The position numbers and the translations under genes are program-made. Below are positions 54,022 through 64,000 of a DNA stretch of 64,000 nt, piece by piece. The DNA comes from Ctenosaura bakeri. Its lineage: Eukaryota > Chordata > Lepidosauria > Squamata > Iguanidae. The stretch spans positions 248,001 through 312,000 of the forward strand of contig CAOLHI010001441.1 in the NCBI GenBank assembly GCA_948474755.1. The letters are read 5' to 3'. Every line of letters starts with the position of its first letter. Positions within the stretch are counted from its first letter, which is position 1. The notes beneath the pieces were generated by a model. It ran no database searches, was not told the origin of the DNA, and saw only the letters and a program-made list of their open reading frames with translations.

Positions 54022-54437
54022 TCACATTTGTCAAACACAAGGGCCACAGGCCAAATCTGGCCCACCAGGCCATTTCATGTGGCCCTTTCACCTCTCCTGC
54101 AGCTGCAGCTGGGGTGTGGGAGGGAGGACAGAAAAAGGCACAGATAGGGGGGCTGAGGAGCAGAAAGTGGCACACTTTGGATATAGTGACCAATTCTATT
54201 CACTTTAAGTAAAGGGATCCATAAACTTTGATCAAATAGTCCCAAAATGTTAAAGAAAAGAAAAGTTGATGCAGAGGGAAGGAAATTTAAAAACCTGTAA
54301 TAATCAAATGCAGAGGCAATTATTTCGTATGATAAAAGAGTAGATACATTTATATAGTCTTACAGATATAACTGGCTCTTTGAGGGCAACCATAATGTTG
54401 ATGCAGCCCAAGATGAAATTGAATTTGACACCCCTGA
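54022..54437. mobile_element. hAT (Charlie-type) element relic
   Basis: The ends TTTGTCAAACACAAGGGCC and GAATTTGACACCCCTG are inverted forms of the hAT end CAGGGGTGTCAAA. At 54247-54300 a short plus-strand frame, MLKKRKVDAEGRKFKN, resembles the start of Charlie-type transposases and is cut by a stop. The rest of the transposase is missing. Confidence 0.65.
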
Positions 54438-55408
54438 TCTACATAAACTGAAGATTGTTGACTTGGTAAGGATAGTGCTCCTGCATGTGGGATTGCACAT
54501 GCAAGTACTCTCTTTTGTTTTAAAGGGTTTATAAATTTAGCTATTCTGATATCACAGAATGCAGAAAGGCTATAGACGTTTGATATTTTGGTCTACAAAG
54601 TTTACACTGATGTTTTTAGTTACCTTCTCCACGGTGATGAATCCACGTGAAGAAGACATATGCAGCATTAGACCCATTAACAAGTTGCAGGTCCCATTCT
54701 GTAGCAGCACCCTGAAGAAATTCCAAGTACTATATGTATTATTTGTTGCCTGTTCCTGCATCTTTATGGTAACATAAAATTACTCAAGGCCATCAAAAGG
54801 GGGAGTTGAGAGGATAGTTGCCTCTGCAATACTGTTTTCTTCCTCTCCTTAGATTCAGAGGTTGCACTGCACGAACTGCAGCAGAAAACCCTTGGTGGTA
54901 TTAATTACTACATCGGTTAAAGTTGTATGTGCTGCTGCTGCTACTAACTCTGCAAGAGAAAATAGAGAAGGCAGGAGTGGACTAGGAGGGAAGAGAGCTG
55001 ATGGAGTGAAACAAGGAGACTGAGAAGTTGTGGAGAGAGATCTAAACTTGTTCAGAAAAAAAAGTGGGTTACAGTGAGGCTGAGGTAAAGAAATGGAGGG
55101 TATAGTGATCCAGGCAAGCTAACAAAGTGGGGGGGGGTTGAGTGGTGAATTGGAGAGTTGAGGAGAGATGTAGGGTGCAAAGAGTGAATGACTAGCTGAG
55201 AATTGAGGCTGTTTTTCTAAGTGGGAAAAACAAAAAATGGAGATAACAAGTGGGATACAGAGAGATATTTGCTAAGAGGAGAGTGCTGTGAGTTACATGG
55301 AGAAAAAAAGTGATAACTGAGAAGTACAACTGCAGAGATTTGTTGGAAGGAGTACTAGATGAGGATTAAATAAATAGAAGGAGTAGGACTTGTGTACTGT
55401 GTGTAAAA

Positions 55409-55439
<31 letters not shown>

Positions 55440-55440
55440 G
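55409..55440. repeat. (GA)n microsatellite
   Basis: About thirteen GA units. Confidence 0.9.
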
Positions 55441-55783
55441 TATAACATATGTGCTCAGAATAGAGAAAAAGAAGGAAACTTATCTGGGAAGTGTTCACTA
55501 AGGACTGTATTAGTGCAGAGGGAAAATGTCTGCCAGTAGAATAGGATAAAGAGAAAACCACTAAATACTATAACAGAAATGTGGGTTCTTTCTCCCTTGG
55601 TATAGTGGTACAGCTCTCTTGAATTAATGATTACGTGCTGTGTTTCCATGAATATCTTTGGTGTGGTATATAGCTTTCTTCATTACAGATACACAGATGT
55701 AGATGACTGAATTTGCAGTTCAAATTCCAAAGTAAGAAGATTCATAAACAACTTCTGCACTTTTGTCAAACAGTTGTGTTTGT

Positions 55784-56370
55784 TCTCCCATCCCCCAATG
55801 TTGAAAGATCTCAGGTCAGTTTACAATATAATTAATCTGAACAATCCAAAACCATTTAAAACAGTAAGAGCAATTTAGAGACTAAAAACACATTGGACTA
55901 TTTAACACTTAAAACTGGACAGTTTAAAAACAGTTTGAACTTTTAAAAGCCTCTCATATGCAAATTTAAATGAAATCAGTCAGACCCAAAAGCTTTGATA
56001 AATAGCTGTGGTTTTGTTTTTGTTTTTGTTTTTTTGCTTGGTCTGGGAATGACAACAACATTAGTCCCCGTTGGTCCTCTTGGGGAAAATATTCCGTAAT
56101 TGAGATACCACAGTATATCGGAATGACTGTTAAGACACAGAAGTGGGCCCCTCCAGATTTGAGAACCAAAGCTGTTTAGGGCTTTGAATGTCATTACTGG
56201 TACCTAGAATTAGGACTAAAAGTGTATTGGTAGGTAGTGTAATTCCTTTAAAACCAAGCTCTTTTCTGGTATTTTGGTCAGCAGTCTAGCTGTGGCTTTT
56301 GCTCTAGCTGTAGCTTTCAAGTCTTAAAGAGTAGCTCTATATAGAGTGTATTGCAGTAGTCAGATCAGAA
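55784..56370. repeat. LINE-like remnant
   Basis: Motifs AGGTCAGTTTACAATATAAT, AGCTGTTTAGGGCTTTGAAT, GGTCAGCAGTCTAGCTGTGG and GTATTGCAGTAGTCAG follow the same order as a common squamate repeat. The copy at 39735-40360 shares part of it. Confidence 0.45.
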
Positions 56371-59300
56371 AACAACCAGTACATGGACTGTGATTTGTTC
56401 TAGTTTTACCTTAATCTTGTTTATATTTTTAATAATAAAAATGCATTTTCAGTGGGCTGTTTGTATGAACGTCCCTTGGCTTGACATTAATGCTGGTGAT
56501 ATCAGAGTGGCTTACTGACTGAAGCAGATTTTATGTCCGTGAGCTCACCTGTGAGCTCCTGGTTTGCAGCAGGTGCCTTTATTGTTACTACGAGATTGTT
56601 CATTTTCAGTTCTTTGTGCACTCTTTTATAAGTTGAATACTTGTGCTTAGGTGACAAAAATGTGGCACAAACATGGGGAGCAGAGTTGTCTCTTGTTACC
56701 TATAGTTTCATCTGTACCTTCTGGATGCCTTAGACTGAGTTGGAGGGCATGTCACACTCCTTCCGTTACTGGGCTGTGCTGCTATGAGTCCTGGTCAATA
56801 TAACTAATAGTGCACATGAGATGAATTGTGGTCCAGCTGCATTTTAAGGGCTACATTCTCCCTTTCTCTGCTATAGACAATTAAGGTAGTTGTGCTCTAA
56901 AACAGAATTCCATTGTAGAATGGTTCTACTGAATGGATAAAAAAAGTAACATTTAATGAACTACAATATATAGCAATTGAAACACTGGAAAACACACTAT
57001 CCCTGAAACAGAGCAAATATTTGAGTGAAAATGTCTGGATTCCTAGCAGAATTAAGGCAATCACAGTTGTGGTATTACCTAGAAAAGCTCCAAGGAGATC
57101 TCTGCTGTGAGATAGGAATTCAGGGGTACCAATTTGGAGATGGAGGTGCAATTCACATTTCCTGGGGTCATAACATTTCAATTAAATGATTCACAATTTA
57201 TGAAAGCAGGATGAGCATGCATCCCTTTGAAAAGTAGCAACAAACAGGAAAGTAAATACGGTATCTATTAAGCTGAATGTGTCATATGGAGTTCCTGAAA
57301 AATATAAAATAGAAAGCCTTTATAGCTGCAAAACTGCAGGGGTCTGGTGAAACTATGTTTCTGGGAAGTTTTAGACTCTTTTCTGAAACGTGTGAGTTTT
57401 CTGCTTATAGGATATTTCAGTCTAGCAAATAGTCAATAGAACTGACTAGTTCACAGGTGTTTTTTAATTAACATGCTTGCTTACATATATAGCTTTTAGA
57501 CACTTGTGGCCTGAAAGAGATAATAAAAAACAACTATTGTAAAGCTGCCTAACATGAATGTTAAGAGAGAATTCTTGCTCATTATACACAATCAGGCACA
57601 CTATCTCTAAGCCTGGTATGGTTTGTTGCTTTTTCTCCCACTTGCCAGGAATTACAGTACTGGATTGTTGTTTTTTCATGGTCATTATAGTGTGTGTTGT
57701 GATATTCTAGGATTATCTTTGTGTTTTAGAAGTAGGAAGGCATGCAGTCACATGGAGCGATGCATTGCTCAGTTTTAAAATCTTGGCTGCAAAACTGAAA
57801 GGTTATATATCTTTAGGCAAAATGATCAGTTGTACAATTATTGTTACATTGTATTGCTATGTAGCTCATATAACCATAAGATTTCATTGAGACCTGGTGG
57901 GAAATAATGTCCAGAGTACTCTTAACTGTTGTCATAAATAGTCTTGTTGTGATGGATTTATTAAACTTTGTTCGTTATACATTTGCACACTTCTAGAAAT
58001 AGATTTATTAGTAAATGTATGCATTAATACTGAACAATATGTACTGAGAGTCAAGCAGAAATTTAATAATTCCCAGAAGTATTCTAGTATTACATAACTT
58101 ATAGCAATATGCATGTGATCATCAATGTGGTGTATAATAAAAGCAGCAGCATGTCTCCTCTAAAGTCTAGACTGTGATTTGTAATCTTTCCCACAGTGTG
58201 CCAACTAAGTCTTCCAGCCAAACTATAATTGTCAGAATAGAACTGTGAAATACTTTCTGCAAAAAGAGGGCAATTCCACCAAGGTAACTTAATAAACCAA
58301 GATATGAATGAATCCTTTGGTTGTGAGTAAGCAGACAAACCAGGAAGTCATTCATTAACTATAGTTTTCCCGTTCAGACAAATGGGAAGCTATAAAACTT
58401 CCTGGCCTGTTGCTCCCCAAAGGGAGGACTGAAGGGACAGCATTTCCAGCCAAAAGGCTCTTTAATATCACAACATTAAGCAAGTATGATCGTCCAGACC
58501 AAGTTGGTATATTTAATGGCACTCAATATTCATTTTAAGAGGCTGTTTGTTTTTCTGCTAATACATGCATACAATGTATCATATTCTTTTGTGTTCAAAT
58601 GAGATATGATTTCAAATGAGGTTATTTTAAACTTACATTTTTAATTAAAAAAAATCCAAAATCGTGAATCTATACTTTTAAGTACCCACTATACTTATCA
58701 TAGTACGTATTGTGTTTTTAAATATATAGCTGTATATGGAGATGGATAAAAAAATCTGCTTAGTTTTGACCTGTGTCACTCCTAAGTATGTTCTGCTCTG
58801 TTTCTGCATTAATCACTGTATATTTACTTAAACAAATCAATTTGAGTAAATTTAAAACAATTCATTTTTGAATATAATTTTCTCATAAAATGTGTGTTTT
58901 ATACACCTATAATACACTTTAGAAACAGGAATTGTGTAAGAATGTTTAGAAAGTGCAAAAGCCAGTGGATACTTTGATTTCTAAACTGCACTTTAGTTCT
59001 GAATATATGGTTCATGCCAATTTGTATTGAAATTCACAAATACTGAATTCCTTAAACATTCCTGCCTGTGGATAAGTTAAATATAAATGCATTTGAAACT
59101 AAAAATATTCGATTAAAAGATCAGTGTGCAATCCTTCCTATGTGACTATGTTCTCTGGTATGTCTTGCTTTGAAACTAACAGAATACCATGGTGTATAGA
59201 CACCATACTGAGACATTTTGTCAAGCTGTGAGATATTTGTTTCCTATGTTTTAAAAGTTCAGATTTCAAAGTTATGCAGAAATCTTACATAAAGATTCAG

Positions 59301-59504
59301 ACTGGCTTCTGTATTTAATAAAATCAATAAAATAATTGTTCCTTGACTAGTTATTGAGGATCCATAATAATAACCAGCTGAAGATATGGAAAAGGATTAA
59401 ATCTCCTTAAGAGGACTGAGCATATGAGTTGATCATCCTCTAGTTCCCAATTCAATTTCCAAACCTCCAGATTCTACATTCCCTGCTGCTGTGGGAGGTG
59501 GTTG

Positions 59505-59605
59505 GAATATGTGAATCTTAGAAGAACCAAGCTGGATCAGCCTGAGGGTTCATCTACCCCAGCATCCTGCTTCTAACAGTGGCCAGCTTAATTACTTTGA
59601 GAAAT
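59505..59605. repeat. Interspersed repeat fragment (GCTGGATCAG type)
   Basis: AGAACCAAGCTGGATCAGCC, TCATCTACCCCAGCATCCTG and CTAACAGTGGCCAGC form the conserved start of a widespread amniote repeat. A further related piece lies near 60755-60880 (GGCCAACCAGATGCGTG). Confidence 0.5.
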
Positions 59606-60479
59606 CGATATACAGAGCATGACAGCAACAGATGCAGCAGCATATAGCAAATAAGATGGTCTTTAGGACTAAAAGAGTAGAATAATTGAATTTTTTTTGT
59701 AAAATAGACAAACCTCAGACTTTTTAAAAATTATTTTAAAACCAAAATGGCTATAAAAGCACATTTAGAAAGGAGTTCAACAATAATTACAATATTATTT
59801 TAAAAATCAAATGTTTTCATTGTATTTTGGAGTGGGGAAAATAGTTGTAGTGTTTTATTTTGAGTGTAGAGAGGAGCTTTATTGTTATCTTCAGCAACTT
59901 CACAAGTCCATGTTCACAGCTTATTAACTACCTATTTTTTATGTACTTCTGCTGTAGTTCTGGTATACAAGATGGAGTTGCTTATATATGCTTGTTATAT
60001 TCCTTGCATGACAAATTACAGTCAGAAGATGACTGTTATGCTTCTTTCAGTAACGTCCGTTTGAACTGGAAGTACTGTCTCTGTAGTTGCACTTTCATTT
60101 TGGATAATCTCACACAGTTACAGAACTGGAGTTCTGTTCTGTATTTGTATATCCTGTACTGTTTAGGTACACATTTTATAGTAATCTCATTATTGAAATC
60201 ATAATGTGTACAGATCAGTTTCACTAATGTTCATGGCATACAAAAGGATTATCCCATTTAGTTATATCTAAGTTGTGATTATACTAGAGCAATACATTTT
60301 GCATGCAGAAAATTCCAGGTTGAATTTCTAGTGTTTCTATTCAGCTAGTAGGTCTTTTGCCCATAAGACCAGACAATGCCCAGTGGTAAGGCCAGTGATT
60401 GTTCTTGTCCCTACTTCCTCAAGATTTGTATAATGTTTCCAGGTGTTGGGAGTGTACCACATGCATTTTCTTGTTTTCC

Positions 60480-60655
60480 TTATAGCAATCTTGTGAGGTA
60501 ACAGCAGCGTTATTCCATGTATTGCAAATGGGATGGGAGACTGTGGCCAGGAGGGGTTTTCCTAAGGACATCAAGTGCGTTAATGGTAGAGACCTTATTT
60601 GAACCAAAGACTTCCTGGTTTGCTGCTTGATCTCTTCAACTATTGCATACCTTTC
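60480..60655 (-). mobile_element. MIR-like SINE fragment
   Basis: CTTGTGAGGTAACAGCAGCG, GCAAATGGGATGGGAGACTG and TTATTTGAACCAAAGACTTC align by eye with the reverse complement of the MIR core and tail. Highly diverged. Confidence 0.4.
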
Positions 60656-61347
60656 TGTATAACATAACACAGTTTTGCTTCATACCTAATAATTTAGAAT
60701 GTGGATTGAATTTACCTTAGGCCCAAGCTTCCTTCTTTGAGATTGTAAGAATAGCCCTACTGAGTCAAGTTAAAGTCCTCACTAGGTTTCTAGTGAATGT
60801 TTCCCATAACGGCCAACCAGATGCGTGTGTCCAGCAGACAGAATGGGATAAGAAAACAATAAACCTCTCTTTCTGTTGCCTTCTAATTAGTAGTACTCAA
60901 GAGTTAAGTTCCCCATGGTCCTAATGGTAGCATATGGCCTTGACCACACACATAGCCCCTTTAATTCCTTTTTAATGATTACCGACTTACCAAAAAAATA
61001 AAAACATAATGGGGGAGCATTTTTAAGGTGTTAGAATATTATTGTACTGTTATTCAGTGCGTATCATTACTGTTCCAAACTGTAATCTGCAGTTTATGTC
61101 AGATTCCTAAAAGGTTTTAGATTTTTTTTCTTAACAAATAAGGAAAAAACTTCAAAAGTAGCAAAAAGCATACCTCAGCATCATCCAACATGGTCACACT
61201 TTTCTGTAATTTTCCAACGATTCAGGCTTTTTCAATTAAATATCTTTCCTCTAACAAAGCTTGGAAAAGGCATAATTTAATCCCTGCCTGCATCTTCAGA
61301 AACATAATAACACGATCATAATTAAAATGTGACTGAAAGATCAATTC

Positions 61348-61721
61348 TGTTATGAGACCCTGTGAAGGAGGGTAGGGGGGCTGGGCAAACCTGGTTGGTG
61401 CCAGCAAATCACAGCTATGTAAGTGCTTGTGGGGAATATTTGTGGGGAGAAAGCATACAGAACTGAGGGTTGTTTCATACAGAAGACAGATAAGAGAAAA
61501 GATTGCAGAGATAGAGAGAAAAGATGGCATAGCAATTGAAACAAGCTGTGATAGAGATAGGACAAATCAGCAGGGGGAAGAACTGAATAGAGTTGGGAAG
61601 CTGTGAATGATTAAATAGTTTAGGGGTTAATATGTGATCTAATTGTGTATTAATAAACTCCTCCTTGTTCTTTTTTACATCTGTGTCTGGTTGCTGAGTT
61701 TTGACAGAGAGTCTGATCACA
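61348..61721 (+). mobile_element. Possible LTR end (U5-like)
   Basis: Starts TGTTATGAG and ends CTGATCACA (seven of nine positions inverted-complementary). AATAAA at 61652-61657 is followed by CTCCTCCTTGTTCTTTTTT, a pattern typical of R-U5. No clear target duplication was found, so the boundaries and class are tentative. Confidence 0.35.
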
Positions 61722-62295
61722 CTTACCACAGTGAATCCACAGAAAAACACATCCACTGGTCCATATAGGGGTCACCTTTGAAGTCTAAGTGCCCAATCCA
61801 TGGAGGGATCTTGAGGGGCAAAGGGGCAAGGTGAATGACCAGAGTCCAAGGATTTGTAACTGAGGGGCCAGCCTGGAGAGGAATGATATCACAGACCCTA
61901 CTTCTAATTGTTTGCCATAATATAGAATGTTTCATGTGGTGAAAAGGCAAATAATGTTGCTTGTTAATGGAAAGACCGTCTTTGTCAACTTCAATGAAAA
62001 ATATTTTTTAAATTTTCTTCTTAAGGGAACATAAGTGGATCAGATGTGCTTCAGAAATCAACAAGTTCAAAATCCATAAATATTATGGAAAGAGGAATGC
62101 TTAATTTTACCATTAAAAGGAAGTACTTTGGGTACAAATTGTTAGAAACCTACATTTATAAGGGATTTTTCTTTTTCATCTTTTCCGTCAAGTTCGGTAC
62201 AGGAAGGGAACTGGGCATCTGATCAGCCTGGGATAGCATAAATCTAAATCTTTGCTTTCAGAAGCACCACATAATGCAGGGACTAACTCTTCAGG

Positions 62296-62350
62296 TTGTC
62301 TGTGTGTTTGTGTGTTTGTGTGCACGTGCATGTATGTATGTGTGTGTGCT
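62296..62350. repeat. (TG)n-type degenerate microsatellite
   Basis: TG-rich run with GTTTG and GTATG variants. Confidence 0.85.
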
Positions 62351-62510
62351 AAATCCATTGATTAAAGGTTTCTAAAAAATTTGTGATTTTTTTTTAACCT
62401 AAAAAACAGACTTTATTTAAGAAATGGGAAAAATGTTTGTTATTCAACTTAAATTTTGATTAGTAATGTTTTATTTGTTCTGAAATTCAGATTGTCTGAT
62501 AATACAAACA

Positions 62511-62562
62511 GCCCTTATTTTAAACACTGTAAGCATGCCCTTAATTTAAACACTGTAAGCAT
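62511..62562. repeat. 26-bp tandem duplication
   Basis: Two adjacent 26-bp units share TAAACACTGTAAGCAT and differ by one base. Confidence 0.85.
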
Positions 62563-63649
62563 TGATAGATACCTTGCACATTAGAATTGCATTCTACAGA
62601 AATATTACTATTTCAGTTTGGCTTGGACAGGCTTTGCTAACAAGACTTAAACCCATGTTAATCAGGATGTGCCCTGACTTCCGACTATCCATGCTATGCT
62701 ATTTCTTCCTGTTCACATTTTTTTAATATAAAAATACTTATTGTGTTGAGAAGTTTTCTGACACAACAAATAAGAACAAAAACATACACTAAAATGAGGA
62801 TGGTCAAAGAACAGATGTTTGAGAATGTCCAATAAAAATAAACTAGAAGAAAGGGAATCAAAATGTGGAATTAAGCATCTGCTTAGCAGCTGTGGAATCT
62901 ATCCATTTGAAAATTTAAGAATGTGGCACACTCACTCGCTTCTTCAGATTTCCATTCTATTCTGAATCTTGCAGTCTAGATTATGCAAATCTTCATTCGC
63001 TCTTTGCACCATCCTTTTCCTTTTACAGTGCAGCCACCACCAATCATCCTGGATTCTGCCAGTCTTCATGTATTTATAAAAGTGTCCTCCTCCATTCTCA
63101 TTCTAGAACTTCTGTATACTCAAGAGATAAGAAAGCCAGTTCCTACCTAGCTCCTATCTACCTGTTCTAACAATTCTGTTTCCTAACCATGCAGCTTTTG
63201 TTTTACCCCATCAAAGCCAGTCATCAGAGGGCTAAGATTATACATGTCCACAGGTTAAAGCTGCCAAACTGTCACTCCTGCATATACTTGATGCTGTTAA
63301 TGTCACCTTTTATAGGGTTCTATATGAATCTTGTCCCTATTCTTAACTTCTCTGTTATTCATCCATGTCAGAAAAACACATGGTTGTGGGAATAAAGAAG
63401 GAATAAGCTTTAGCTCCTACAAAGAGCTTAGGCAGACATTTTCCACTGATAGAAGAAAATCTTGTATGATATTACTCTGTGAAAAACTTCCACTAGAAAT
63501 CAATTTCTGCTTATTAATAATAAACAGAATGAATGCATAAAATGATGTCAAATTGGGCTTCTGTAAAGTTGAAAAGTCACTTTTTAAAATGACTGTTCCT
63601 AAGAAGTCTGTATGCATAATCATATGTAGACTGTGAGTTGTCTATGTGT

Positions 63650-63872
63650 ATATATGTATGTATGTGTTGCCTATTGACTTATAGCAAACCCATGAATTTC
63701 ATAGGGTTTTCTTAGGCAAGGAATTCTTAGAAGTGGTTTTGCCAGTTCCTCCTTATGAAATATAGCCTACAGCAGCTGGTATTCATTGATGGTCTCGCAT
63801 CCAAGTACTAACCAGTGCTGAACTTGCATAGCTTCCAAAATCAGATGGCATCTGATGCCTTTAGGGTATTGC
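63650..63872 (-). mobile_element. 5S-rRNA-derived SINE, copy 3
   Basis: CATCCAAGTACTAACCAGTG...CTTGCATAGCTTCCAAAATCAGA is a diverged reverse-complement 5S rRNA segment. It is preceded by the same 3' body as copies 1 and 2 (CCATGAATTTCATAGGGTTT). Confidence 0.75.
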
Positions 63873-64000
63873 TAAATTAGTGTTTTAATAATTTCATTAC
63901 TTTCATTGTTTCTTATAGTTTAGACAAAGTGTTACAGTAAAATATAATGTCCAAGAGAAGTTTTGGATTGCATTTAAACCATATTAGGTGTATAATCCTA

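Larger units (their letters stand above)
49408..64000 (+). other. Probable BMPR1A first intron (partial)
   Basis: AT-rich, non-coding sequence to the window edge. It holds the perfect hairpin (49779), a hAT-Charlie relic (54022), a LINE-like remnant (55784), a possible LTR end (61348), a 5S-SINE (63650) and simple repeats. Several kilobases (about 51-54 kb and 57-59.5 kb) show no recognised repeat. A short non-coding exon could be hidden here and would not be visible by reading. Confidence 0.45.

Overview
The window is vertebrate nuclear DNA, almost certainly from a squamate reptile (lizard). Two things point there: a recognisable vertebrate muscle gene, and repeat copies that look like the Sauria-type tRNA SINE and a 5S-rRNA-headed SINE of lizards. 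The species cannot be named from the sequence. There are no prokaryotic genes, RNA genes or CRISPR arrays; nearly all short open frames are intronic or intergenic noise.

1-35.7 kb, LDB3 (Cypher/ZASP), plus strand. The window opens inside an intron and holds eight coding exons for the C-terminal half of the protein: a Ser/Ala/Pro-rich linker, an Ala-Pro dipeptide run, and three LIM domains ending at a stop at 30995-30997. The exons join in one continuous frame (about 400 residues). The N-terminal PDZ domain and ZASP motif lie upstream of the window. A long 3'UTR probably runs to a poly(A) signal at 35671. LDB3 anchors alpha-actinin and signalling kinases at the sarcomeric Z-disc.

35.7-48.2 kb, intergenic. 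This stretch is repeat-rich: SINEs, an 884-bp solo LTR inside a SINE, a CR1-type LINE fragment inside a hairpin element, and a 115-bp-period minisatellite.

48.2-49.5 kb, CpG island with three alternating CG tracts, inverted CCAAT boxes and a likely first exon with a donor at 49408. In human, LDB3 is followed in the same orientation by BMPR1A, whose first exons are non-coding. I therefore read this as the BMPR1A promoter and 5' exon, and 49.4-64 kb as its first intron. That is a synteny inference; no BMPR1A protein is encoded here.

The most notable structures are non-genic: nine hairpin or TIR elements with GGCC[A/C]TTTCCGCAC ends, five of them packed into 3 kb around the CpG island and one a perfect 180-bp palindrome; four copies of a 400-bp DNA transposon, three with matching 3-bp target duplications; and two related solo LTRs of 884 and 900 bp with 4-bp target duplications. 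I see no previously undescribed functional system, only informative transposon biology and a few candidate regulatory elements.
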